From assembly GCA_030426705.1 (NCBI GenBank), contig JAUHXW010000110.1, positions 1 to 8,484 on the forward strand: DNA of 8,484 nt, read 5' to 3'. The notes below the pieces were generated by a model. The model ran no database searches. It had not been told where the DNA came from and saw only the letters and a list, made by a program, of their open reading frames with translations. Shown piece after piece: positions 1-6,007 of the stretch; position 1 is the stretch's first letter; each line of letters opens with the position of its first letter. Position numbers and translations under genes: made by a program. Origin of the DNA: Gammaproteobacteria bacterium (lineage in GTDB: Bacteria; Pseudomonadota; Gammaproteobacteria; Xanthomonadales; Marinicellaceae).

Positions 1-452
1 GTGCGTTGTTTTTCACCACCGGATAATTGATGTGGAAAACTGTTATCCCGATGCGACAATTCAACCGCTTGAATCAACTCATTGACCCGTTCAGTATTAT
101 GCTGACGGGCTATACTCAAAGGAAACTCTATATTTTCCCGGACTGACAAAGTGGGTATCAAATGAAACGATTGAAACACAAAACCGATATCAGACTGGCG
201 TTTCAAGGCCAGTTGTTCCTCACTCATGTTGGTCAAATCATCGCCATTAAGCACAACTTGACCTGATGAAGGTTGGTCAAGACCGGCTAAAATACTCAAC
301 AAAGTCGATTTCCCGGAACCGGATTTACCCATAATCGCGACAAATTCCCCTTGTTTCACCTCAAGAGAAATGTCATTCAAAACCTCGATGTTTCGATCAT
401 CAAGGGCAAAAGATTTGCTGATGGCTTCCGCCATAAGTACTTGTTCAGTCAT
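1..452 (-). CDS. ybbA: YbbA-like ABC transporter ATP-binding protein (partial, 3' end outside window)
   Basis: ATPase subunit of an ABC exporter of the YbbA/LolD/MacB group; it should act at the cytoplasmic face of the inner membrane with a permease (YbbP-type) encoded beyond the left edge. Translation from the ATG at 452 gives 150 codons before the window ends. Visible are Walker A GKSGSGKST (residues 42-50), the Q-loop in GFVFQSFHLIPTLS (about 90-103, Q94) and the start of the ABC signature LSGGEKQR (143-150). Walker B and the H-loop are off the edge. The Q-loop text resembles YbbA (GFVFQSF.LIPTL) more than LolD. The start is supported by an AGGA 7 nt upstream of the ATG. A tesA-like gene lies 88 bp upstream in the same orientation. 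In E. coli the two are also neighbours but divergent, which supports the YbbA assignment. LolD is the main alternative. Confidence 0.9.
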   Translation of the reverse strand, partial: MTEQVLMAEAISKSFALDDRNIEVLNDISLEVKQGEFVAIMGKSGSGKSTLLSILAGLDQPSSGQVVLNGDDLTNMSEEQLALKRQSDIGFVFQSFHLIPTLSVRENIEFPLSIARQHNTERVNELIQAVELSHRDNSFPHQLSGGEKQR

Positions 453-473
453 TAATTTTTCCTAATCGCCGTC

Positions 474-493
474 ATTCCCGCGAAGGCGGGAAT
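474..493. repeat. 20-bp palindrome of the ATTCCC-N8-GGGAAT type
   Basis: ATTCCCGC, a GAAG loop and GCGGGAAT form a perfect 8-bp stem in the tesA-ybbA gap. It lies about 20 bp upstream of the ybbA start. The form ATTCCC-N8-GGGAAT is that of the dRS3-type dispersed repeat known from Neisseria, and similar 'GTCATTCCCGCGAAGGCGGG' palindromes occur between genes in many proteobacteria. No U-tract follows on either strand, so it is not a standard terminator. Whether it is repeated in this genome cannot be seen here. Confidence 0.6.
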
Positions 494-540
494 CTCCTAA
501 AATTTACATACAATCTTCAATTGGGTAAAAACTATACATG

Positions 541-1254
541 TCAAGGCAATACCTCAACCTGCGCCAACTTCTCCACCACCGGTAAAACCACCGGCATTAT
601 ATTCTGCTCAACAATGATTCGATAACCTTCTGCCGTAGGATGAATCATGTCGTCCTGATTCAGTTTTGGGTCCCCCGCCACATGCTCAAGAAAAAATGGA
701 ATCATCAGCAATTCATGCTTATTCGCGACTGCCGGATACATGTCTTTAAAACCAGCGACATATTCACGCCCCAAATTGTCATAAATCTGCATACCCGCCA
801 AAATAACCTGCGAACCACTGTTCTGAATCTTATTGATGATCTGTTCAATATTGCCCTGAGTCAATTCCAATGGCAAACCACGCATTGCATCATTGGCCCC
901 AATATTCAAAATCGTTAAATCAGGCTCAAGTTGCAAAACCCAATCCAAGCGACTTTTCAAGCCCGAAGAAGTCTCACCGCTCAAACCGGAATTAACCACT
1001 TTCAGATCAAAACCTTTGGCTCTCAAAGCTTGCTCCAACAAAGCTGGATAATTATTCGTTTTCTTGACACCTAATCCTTCGGTCAAAGAATCCCCCAAAG
1101 CCAAAATCACCAAAGGCTCAGGCTTTTGCAGATTCAAATCCTCAACATTTTGTTCAACCTGGCCAACTGATAAATCATCAGCCACTTCACCTTCACAACC
1201 GGTCAGCAAAACCACTGAAAACACCAAAAAGCAAAATAACGTTATTCTTTTCAT
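541..1254 (-). CDS. tesA: TesA-like SGNH-family esterase/thioesterase, predicted lipoprotein
   Basis: GDSL/SGNH hydrolase of the TesA (acyl-CoA thioesterase I / protease I / lysophospholipase L1) group, expected to cleave ester or thioester bonds outside the cytoplasm. All four blocks are present: GDSLTEG with nucleophile Ser56, NSGLSGETSSG with Gly93, NIGANDAMRG with Asn121, and DMIHPTAEGY with Asp202 and His205. I take the ATG at 1254 (237 aa) rather than the in-frame TTG at 1293, because it puts a classic lipoprotein signal first: MKR, a hydrophobic run, then the lipobox LLTGC with Cys20. Residue +2 is Glu, not Asp, so outer-membrane sorting is likely. About 30 polar, acidic residues (21-47) link the lipid anchor to the enzyme. 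No strong ribosome site is seen for either start. E. coli TesA has an ordinary cleavable signal, so the lipoprotein form is a variation. The substrate cannot be told from sequence. Confidence 0.9.
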   Translation of the reverse strand: MKRITLFCFLVFSVVLLTGCEGEVADDLSVGQVEQNVEDLNLQKPEPLVILALGDSLTEGLGVKKTNNYPALLEQALRAKGFDLKVVNSGLSGETSSGLKSRLDWVLQLEPDLTILNIGANDAMRGLPLELTQGNIEQIINKIQNSGSQVILAGMQIYDNLGREYVAGFKDMYPAVANKHELLMIPFFLEHVAGDPKLNQDDMIHPTAEGYRIIVEQNIMPVVLPVVEKLAQVEVLP

Positions 1255-1309
1255 AAGTGAATATTTAAGTCCTATTCCCAATAAAGCAACCAAATAATAA
1301 TTCTAATCT

Positions 1310-1377
1310 CTTGCGAAGCCGGTTTTTATCTCGAATAGACAGCCTCCGGCTGGCCGAGATAAAAGAAGGGAAGCAAG
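1310..1377. repeat. Nested inverted repeat / cruciform-forming element
   Basis: Three stems are nested: CTTGC (1310-1314) with GCAAG (1373-1377), a perfect 10-bp TTTTATCTCG (1324-1333) with CGAGATAAAA (1355-1364), and inside it CAGCC (1340-1344) with GGCTG (1348-1352) around a 3-nt loop. No U-tract follows the stem on either strand, so a simple terminator is unlikely. It lies just upstream of tesA and could be a dispersed repeat or an RNA/DNA structure in the tesA leader. Confidence 0.6.
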
Positions 1378-1458
1378 ACACTTTGTTCAATAAGTCACTA
1401 ATTATTAACCCACAACCATCTAATTGGTGTGAATAGGCTTTTTATTTATTTAAGCACT

Positions 1459-1492
1459 AAAAAAGCCCACCAACAAAATGTCAGCAGGCTTT
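1459..1492 (-). terminator. Rho-independent terminator of the beta-helix protein gene
   Basis: Read on the minus strand, a 13-bp stem forms (AAAGCCTGCTGAC with GTTGGTGGGCTTT, including four G-U pairs) around a 5-nt loop. A run of six U follows (plus-strand A1459-A1464, the first three paired in the stem). On the plus strand the wobbles become A-C mismatches, so it works in the minus direction. It lies about 185 bp after the stop of the 1677-3680 gene and separates it from tesA. Confidence 0.8.
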
Positions 1493-1576
1493 GGTTACAC
1501 ACGAGGTGAAAGTGTGATCAGTCGTGATTGTTAACTAATAAAAAATCAATGGGTTCTGAGATGTTGTTTTTACACA

Positions 1577-1649
1577 CCCCTCATTCCTCGGCAACTGCTC
1601 CTGCGTTGCCCTAACAACCTACATCCATGTAGGGGCCTCTCAAGAGGGG
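1577..1649. repeat. Multi-hairpin intergenic element
   Basis: Consecutive short palindromes fill this stretch: GGCAAC (1590-1595) with GTTGCC (1605-1610); CCTACAT-CC-ATGTAGG (1618-1633); and CCTCT-CA-AGAGG (1636-1647). An outer pair, CCCCTC (1577-1582) with GAGGGG (1644-1649), can close the whole as a branched fold, although it competes with the last hairpin. I believe the CCTACATCCATGTAGG core recurs between genes in other gammaproteobacteria, which would make this a REP-like dispersed element; that is memory, not shown here. It lies just after the stop codon of the secreted protein gene. Confidence 0.55.
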
Positions 1650-1676
1650 AGGAAAATAGGATGAAATAAAGTGTAA

Positions 1677-3680
1677 TCAGTCGAAGCTGTTGGTAAAGAT
1701 TAAATCATTGCATTTTTCGATTTGGTCGGGGTTAATGAGAACGTGGAATTGGGCACCTATGGGCATGTTGTAAATAGGTGCAATTTCTAAGTTTTCTCTT
1801 TGTTGGACAATGTACCATTGTTCAAGCAAATAACTGTAAGCAACAGCAACCGGGTGGTTGTTGAACACACCTCCTGTTGCACTTTGTGTGACCTGTATTT
1901 GCGCACAGGGAACGCCATTGATCAGCGAATTGTCTAATACTGTGGCACTTATGGAAGTATTGTCCACGGTTGCGGTGTGTACCCAGGCGCTTTTGCTGGC
2001 GTCCTGGTATTGCACATTGTAATTGGCACCATCTGGAATGGCGGCATTGTCCAAATTATAAATATACCAACTTCCTAAGCCAGGATTGTAGTAAATGCCC
2101 TCCGGTTGGTCATTATAAACGCCTGTCCAATGCTGGCTTACTTGCAGAACTTTATCTGGGTTATTGTTTAATTGAGCCACATCCAGCAATGAAAAAGAAA
2201 ATATGCCACCAGTGGCAGGATGTTCAAAAGTATTGGCTGATTCACCAATATGAATCACATTAAATTTCACACCACTTTCAATTTCTGTCATGGTGTCCTG
2301 ATTAAAGACATTCCACTTTCCGAGGGAAACGTTGTACCAGATGCCAGCATTGGCATAATTATAAAGAAAGTCTTCTCCCTCTGGCTGGGTGGCATTTTGG
2401 GTAATGTGAATCGATTGTGATGTGGATTGACCATTGACTGACGCATCTGAAATTTGAGAAGTGTAGCTGCCACCTGATGAAGCATGTTCAAATGTGGTAT
2501 CCCCATATTCAAATGCACCGATATCAATTCCACCCAGTTTTGAACGATACAAACCATCGGCATCAACATAAGGGCCAGCTGTGACAAAAGTGGCTGCATC
2601 AATCGCCGGTGAACCTGCCACCAGGCGTGGCGCATAGTTACTTTGTACCACGTTAATATGGTCAGCGACCGGAATATTGGTACCGGTAACGGTGTAATTA
2701 TTAAACCCATTAACTCTTTGGAACATATTGGTTTCATTGGTCAACATGACATTGTTAGCAGATGGGTTAGCGGTAATACCAAACTCAGTATCAATGATTA
2801 AATTATTGGCCAGATGGTATTCCATTGCCGCATCACCATCCTGACCTAAAATACTAATTCCGTATTGACTGCCCATGATGGTGTTGTTATATATATGATT
2901 AATCATTTCACCGTCACTGGCCAGTTCTGACTGCACAGTTATTCGACCATTTTGGCAGTAATTACTGACAATATATGAAGTCATTTCTGCTGAAGATGTG
3001 TTCTGATTAAAAACAGAAATAGCGCCAGAGTTGGTTCCAGAGATGGTATTACCTGAGATTAAATTTTCATAGACACCATCGTTGTCTTGGTTCCAGATAA
3101 AAATCCCTCTGGTATTTGAATGTCCTTTTATACGGTTACCATAAACAAAGGCATCCCACAGGTAGTTACCAGTTGAGCCGGTTTCGATTTCAATGGCTCT
3201 TTTGCTGGTGCCAGCCACTTCAACTTCATTGTACTTGATGTCAATATTTAATAAATTATCAACACCTCTTTGACTGACAGTTATCCCATCATCATCCAGA
3301 TGAGTGACCTTATTGCGGATAATTTCAACTGTATTGTTTATGCCAGATGTTGCCTGGTTGATGATAGAAATACCACCATCATGGAAAGTAAGTCCCTGAA
3401 TTTTTAGCGATCCCGAATAGTTGGTTAGGGTGATGCTGTGACCGGCAGCAAAAACGGGCTTATAACCATCAGCAGCGACCAGGGAAACTGAATTATCACC
3501 TGGATTAAGTGATTCAGCGATGACATCATTGGTTTTCAAAATAATGGTGTCGTTTTCTGCGGCATTATTGACACACTGAAGTAACGTATCACCACAAGTA
3601 CTACCTGCGCCGGTCCACACATGTTCTGCGGCTTGCGCTGAAGCAATCATGCCTGCAAATAAGATAATTAAAACTCTCAT
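1677..3680 (-). CDS. Secreted right-handed beta-helix protein with choice-of-anchor Q segment and three C-terminal repeat domains
   Basis: A 667-aa exported protein of unknown role, possibly adhesive or glycan-binding. Residues 1-17 form a short signal peptide ending AQA before AEHVW. A 'TCG-LLQCVNNA-NDTIIL' opening (Cys29, Cys36) is typical of beta-helix surface proteins. About 60-335 are Asn-rich turns with repeating V-x-N-x-I motifs (NRIKG, NTISG, NTIMG, NNLIID), as in pectate-lyase-like parallel beta-helices. Residues 350-392 (GSPAID, DADGLYR, GGIDIGAFEYG) match the conserved end of the 'choice-of-anchor Q' family. Three homologous domains follow: about 397-477, 485-559 and 567-650, each with a Y/W-rich core such as GIWYNVSLGKWNVFNQD and a closing FNV, YNV or FHV. 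I think these belong to the family named DUF7452, from memory. The tail CNDLIFTNSFD resembles the 'IFxDGFE' ends of exported proteins in Marinicella and Lysobacter relatives. No acidic catalytic cluster of polysaccharide lyases is evident. Transcribed alone. Confidence 0.85.
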   Translation of the reverse strand: MRVLIILFAGMIASAQAAEHVWTGAGSTCGDTLLQCVNNAAENDTIILKTNDVIAESLNPGDNSVSLVAADGYKPVFAAGHSITLTNYSGSLKIQGLTFHDGGISIINQATSGINNTVEIIRNKVTHLDDDGITVSQRGVDNLLNIDIKYNEVEVAGTSKRAIEIETGSTGNYLWDAFVYGNRIKGHSNTRGIFIWNQDNDGVYENLISGNTISGTNSGAISVFNQNTSSAEMTSYIVSNYCQNGRITVQSELASDGEMINHIYNNTIMGSQYGISILGQDGDAAMEYHLANNLIIDTEFGITANPSANNVMLTNETNMFQRVNGFNNYTVTGTNIPVADHINVVQSNYAPRLVAGSPAIDAATFVTAGPYVDADGLYRSKLGGIDIGAFEYGDTTFEHASSGGSYTSQISDASVNGQSTSQSIHITQNATQPEGEDFLYNYANAGIWYNVSLGKWNVFNQDTMTEIESGVKFNVIHIGESANTFEHPATGGIFSFSLLDVAQLNNNPDKVLQVSQHWTGVYNDQPEGIYYNPGLGSWYIYNLDNAAIPDGANYNVQYQDASKSAWVHTATVDNTSISATVLDNSLINGVPCAQIQVTQSATGGVFNNHPVAVAYSYLLEQWYIVQQRENLEIAPIYNMPIGAQFHVLINPDQIEKCNDLIFTNSFD

Positions 3681-3699
3681 AACATTTATTTTTATTTGA

Positions 3700-3729
3700 A
3701 TTATCTGAAACTACGGAATCAAATTACAA
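3700..3729 (-). promoter_or_regulatory. Candidate sigma-70 promoter of the beta-helix protein gene
   Basis: On the minus strand TTGTAA (3729-3724) and GATAAT (3705-3700) are separated by 18 bp, about 20 bp upstream of the ATG at 3680. The match is four of six and five of six to consensus. The leader would be only about a dozen bases, and no Shine-Dalgarno sequence is obvious. Confidence 0.4.
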
Positions 3730-3864
3730 AACACGACATAAGAAATTAAAAAAATTACATCCCATCAATTTTCCACATAAAATAGCTACAATGTTCAGTC
3801 CAAGAATACTTTGAAAAAATTTTAAATATGTACTTGATCAGATTGTTTCTCCTCAACAAAAAAG

Positions 3865-4398
3865 ATGATTAAAGCGACTAACCAAAAAATACCTTTGAAG
3901 CTTGAGCCATTGTCTCAGCCTTTTCCCATGATTCCATTGATGTCTGCTTTAAAGGAACATGAGGTTTTTGATTCATGGTTAGCAGCAAGGGATTTTATTC
4001 AGGATTTAGATTTGATCGCACCACAGGTGATTTGGGTTAGGGTTGAGCACTTGTCATCTCTCGAAAAAGTTTTGGCTGATTCTGAAATCATGACTCAGCA
4101 AGTCTCTGCAGTGGAGGCTAAGCGCATAGCGACTGAAAATAAACCGATAAAAGGTGACGTCAAAATTCAAATCCGCATGCAAAGTGAAGAAATCAATAAG
4201 GAATTGGTAGGAAAATTAAAAGAGCAGAAGCTGATTTCACATACAAAATCAGGTGGCAATGCCGATGACATTTATCATTGGAAAGACGACCGCTGGTATC
4301 AAGACTACATTCTTTTTGCATTCAACAAGGAAGACGTAAGACAAATCGAAACCATTGTCAGTGAATATTATTGTACCGTTATTGGTATAGAGACATAA
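3865..4398 (+). CDS. Hypothetical protein, soluble, 177 aa
   Basis: I do not recognise this protein. The frame is open from the ATG at 3865 to TAA at 4396-4398, with a weak purine run (AAAAAAG) as the only ribosome-site candidate. No signal peptide or membrane segment is visible, so it should be cytoplasmic. The N-terminal 30 residues are Pro/Leu-rich. A helix-rich part follows (residues 30-95, e.g. HEVFDSWLAARDFIQDLDLI and the charged VSAVEAKRIATEN). The C-terminal half (about 97-177) alternates strand-like and helix-like stretches (VKIQIRM, EEINKELVGKLKEQKLI, YILFAFNKEDVRQIETIVSEYYCTVIGIE), which could be a small alpha/beta fold. No catalytic motif or Cys/His cluster is seen. It is preceded divergently by the secreted protein gene and followed 91 bp later by hemH, which has its own promoter, so it is probably monocistronic. 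Coding is supported by a full-length frame with no equal rival on the other strand. Confidence 0.7.
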   Translation: MIKATNQKIPLKLEPLSQPFPMIPLMSALKEHEVFDSWLAARDFIQDLDLIAPQVIWVRVEHLSSLEKVLADSEIMTQQVSAVEAKRIATENKPIKGDVKIQIRMQSEEINKELVGKLKEQKLISHTKSGGNADDIYHWKDDRWYQDYILFAFNKEDVRQIETIVSEYYCTVIGIET

Positions 4399-4443
4399 AA
4401 GGCTCTAATAATTTAACTTTCAATCTTTTACCCCGAACTCACT

Positions 4444-4471
4444 TTGAAACGCTAAAATATCATTTTATATT
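4444..4471 (+). promoter_or_regulatory. Candidate sigma-70 promoter of hemH
   Basis: TTGAAA (4444-4449) and TATATT (4466-4471), five of six matches each, are separated by 16 bp. Transcription would start near 4478. That leaves about 12 nt to the TTG at 4490 or about 54 nt to the ATG at 4532, which bears on the choice of hemH start. Confidence 0.5.
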
Positions 4472-4489
4472 TGAATAGATGGTTTTGCT

Positions 4490-5572
4490 TTGAACTACCT
4501 TAACACCACACATTATCAACATGGCGATGCCATGAAAATTGGCGTATTACTGGTTAATCTGGGCACGCCTGATGCACCCACGACTAAAGCACTGCGTACA
4601 TATCTGAAAGAGTTTTTGTCCGATCCAAGAATAGTAGAAACCAGGTTTCCACGTTGGATTTGGTGGTTGATTCTCAATGGTGTGATTTTGAACATCAGGC
4701 CCAAACGCTCGGCAGAAGCCTATGCCAGTATTTGGGGTGAGTTGGGTGATGGTTCTCCTTTGATGGATGTAAGCTTGCAACAACAACAAGCCATATCTTC
4801 GCTGTTAAAAGAACAAAATTTCGAAATCGTGACTGAACTGGCGATGCGTTATGGCAACCCGTCTATCAAACACGGTTTACGTCAACTCAAAACACAAAAC
4901 GTAGATCGCTTACTGGTATTACCGCTATACCCACAATATTCAGCTTCAACCACCGCTTCAATATTTGATGCAGTCACTGATGAGTTACAGACCTGGCGAT
5001 TGATACCTGAAGCGCGCTTTATCAACCATTACCATGACCACCCTGCATATATTCAGGCCTTAGCCAACAGCGTCAAAACACATTGGCAACAACATGGCCA
5101 ACCCGATCAATTGTTGATGTCATTTCACGGTGTTCCCAAGAGTTATTTAATCAACGGCGATCCATACCATTGTGAATGTCTCAAAACCAGTAGGCTGCTG
5201 GCTGAAAACCTGGGATTGTCCAAAGACCAATACCAGGTCACATTCCAATCCATCTTTGGCCGTGAGGAATGGCTCAAACCCTATACCATGGACACCTTAA
5301 AAGCCTTGCCACAACAAGGCGTTAAGCATGTACAGGTGATTTGCCCCGGATTTCCTGCCGACTGTCTGGAAACTCTGGAAGAAATCGCTGTGGAAAACAA
5401 AGGGTATTTTATGGATGCAGGTGGTGAAACCTTCAGTTACATACCCGCTCTGAATGCCCATGACGATCACATGCATTTTTTGACTGAATTAGTTATCAAA
5501 CATTGTCAAACCTGGTTGGACGAAGGTGAACGTGATGGCAGTCAAACTGCGGAAATTTTTAAAGACTTCTAA
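4490..5572 (+). CDS. hemH: Ferrochelatase (haem synthesis, last step)
   Basis: Inserts ferrous iron into protoporphyrin IX to make protohaem; soluble or peripheral to the inner membrane. The product is 360 aa from TTG 4490 or 346 aa from ATG 4532. Diagnostic motifs, numbered from the TTG, are GVLLVNLGTPDAPT (18-31), FLSDPRIVE (42-50), GSPL (88-91), LPLYPQYS (144-151), SFHGVP with His213 and CPGFPADCLETLEE with Glu294. His213 and Glu294 are 81 residues apart, the same as the metal-site His194 and Glu275 of the E. coli enzyme. Start choice: ATG 4532 gives MKIGVLLVNLG directly. The upstream residues NYLNTTHYQHGD resemble an N-terminal extension I recall from other gammaproteobacterial HemH proteins, which favours the TTG; an in-frame stop at 4472-4474 limits the frame. 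No strong Shine-Dalgarno sequence supports either. About 20 extra C-terminal residues (DEGERDG to KDF) are acidic and probably dispensable. Confidence 0.95.
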   Translation: MNYLNTTHYQHGDAMKIGVLLVNLGTPDAPTTKALRTYLKEFLSDPRIVETRFPRWIWWLILNGVILNIRPKRSAEAYASIWGELGDGSPLMDVSLQQQQAISSLLKEQNFEIVTELAMRYGNPSIKHGLRQLKTQNVDRLLVLPLYPQYSASTTASIFDAVTDELQTWRLIPEARFINHYHDHPAYIQALANSVKTHWQQHGQPDQLLMSFHGVPKSYLINGDPYHCECLKTSRLLAENLGLSKDQYQVTFQSIFGREEWLKPYTMDTLKALPQQGVKHVQVICPGFPADCLETLEEIAVENKGYFMDAGGETFSYIPALNAHDDHMHFLTELVIKHCQTWLDEGERDGSQTAEIFKDF

Positions 5573-5583
5573 AAATAATGGAC

Positions 5584-5642
5584 CGCCGACGGCTCGCCGG
5601 CAATCCTTTCACTGTGTTAAGAATACCGGCGAGCCGCTGGCG
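5584..5642. repeat. Long GC-rich inverted repeat after hemH
   Basis: The 17-bp arms 5584-5600 (CGCCGACGGCTCGCCGG) and 5626-5642 (CCGGCGAGCCGCTGGCG) pair with two mismatches around a 25-nt loop. It begins 11 bp after the hemH stop. No U-tract follows, so it is not a textbook terminator, but it could block read-through or protect the 3' end of the mRNA. The left arm plus CAATC recurs at 6404-6425 with one difference, so this is a repeated element and not only a hemH feature. Confidence 0.75.
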
Positions 5643-5699
5643 ATTTACTATACTTTGACATACTCAACCTAAACATAGCTACTCACCTGGTGAATTCCC

Positions 5700-5728
5700 T
5701 TGTACTAGCAAACACCTATGTATATACT
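5700..5728 (+). promoter_or_regulatory. Candidate promoter of mazEF
   Basis: TTGTAC (5700-5705) and TATACT (5723-5728) are separated by exactly 17 bp. Transcription would start near 5735, giving a leader of about 25 nt before the mazE ATG at 5759. A second possible -35, TTGACA at 5655-5660, has no good -10 partner. Confidence 0.55.
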
Positions 5729-5737
5729 TGGATATAC
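5720..5737. promoter_or_regulatory. Operator-like AT repeat over the mazEF -10 region
   Basis: GTATATAC (5720-5727, itself a palindrome) is followed after TTG by GATATAC (5731-5737). The repeated ATATAC sites overlap the -10 and the likely start of transcription. E. coli mazEF also has an alternating AT-rich palindrome bound by MazE and MazE-MazF, so autoregulation by the same means is a fair inference. Confidence 0.45.
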
Positions 5738-5758
5738 GTAATTTTAAAAGCCATTACA

Positions 5759-6007
5759 ATGCTAACAAAAATTCAAAAATGGGGTAACAGTCAAGGAATC
5801 AGAATTCCTAAAAACATCCTCGAAAAATCATTCATTAAACCTGGGGAAGAAGTTAGTTTAACAGTTGAATATGGAAATATAATTATCACACCAACCAATA
5901 AAGTTCATGGTAAATATGCAATCGGGGATTTGATTGCAGAAATGCCCGCAGATTATAAAGTTTCTGAAGAAGACTGGGGAGAGCCAGAAGGTAAGGAAGA
6001 ATGGTGA
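5759..6007 (+). CDS. mazE: MazE antitoxin (AbrB/SpoVT-type)
   Basis: Antitoxin of a type II toxin-antitoxin pair; it binds and blocks MazF and represses its own promoter. The ATG at 5759 gives 82 aa, the same length as E. coli MazE. The N-terminal swapped-hairpin DNA-binding domain is clear (KIQKWGNSQGIRIPKNIL, residues 4-21). The C-terminal toxin-binding tail also matches E. coli: KYAIGDLI around 52-59, and EEDWGEPEGKEEW at the end against its DWGEPKDKEVW. An upstream in-frame start at 5690 would add 23 residues with no family counterpart, and those bases carry the promoter. The stop overlaps the start of mazF (6001-6007), so the two are translationally coupled. The sequence looks more AT-rich than hemH, consistent with a mobile cassette. 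Confidence 0.93.
   Translation: MLTKIQKWGNSQGIRIPKNILEKSFIKPGEEVSLTVEYGNIIITPTNKVHGKYAIGDLIAEMPADYKVSEEDWGEPEGKEEW

Larger units (their letters stand above)
1255..1676. other. 422-bp gene-free region upstream of tesA
   Basis: No credible coding frame fills this stretch on either strand. It holds three structured pieces, listed separately: a nested hairpin (1310-1377), a minus-strand rho-independent terminator (1459-1492) and a multi-hairpin element (1577-1649). The tesA promoter should lie between about 1260 and 1450 on the minus strand, but I found no convincing -35/-10 pair. Confidence 0.6.

Noticed and set aside
640..918. Plus-strand open frame of 92 codons opposite tesA
   Set aside because: It lies antisense inside tesA, whose SGNH motifs are complete; its translation has no family features.
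1255..1293. Upstream TTG start adding 13 residues to TesA
   Set aside because: It would bury the lipoprotein signal behind a non-signal extension, and no ribosome site precedes it.
1064..1297. Plus-strand open frame opposite the tesA 5' end
   Set aside because: Low-complexity Ser/Thr/Lys translation that mirrors the lipoprotein signal region.
2288..2737. 149-codon minus-strand frame inside the beta-helix gene
   Set aside because: Shadow frame of the 667-aa protein, Met/Pro/His-rich with no domain sense.
5655..5683. Promoter with TTGACA at 5655-5660
   Set aside because: No acceptable -10 hexamer at 16-18 bp; the pair at 5700/5723 is better.
5690..5758. N-terminal extension of MazE from an earlier start
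   Set aside because: The 23 extra residues have no counterpart in MazE proteins and the DNA carries the promoter and operator; the ATG at 5759 gives the family length.
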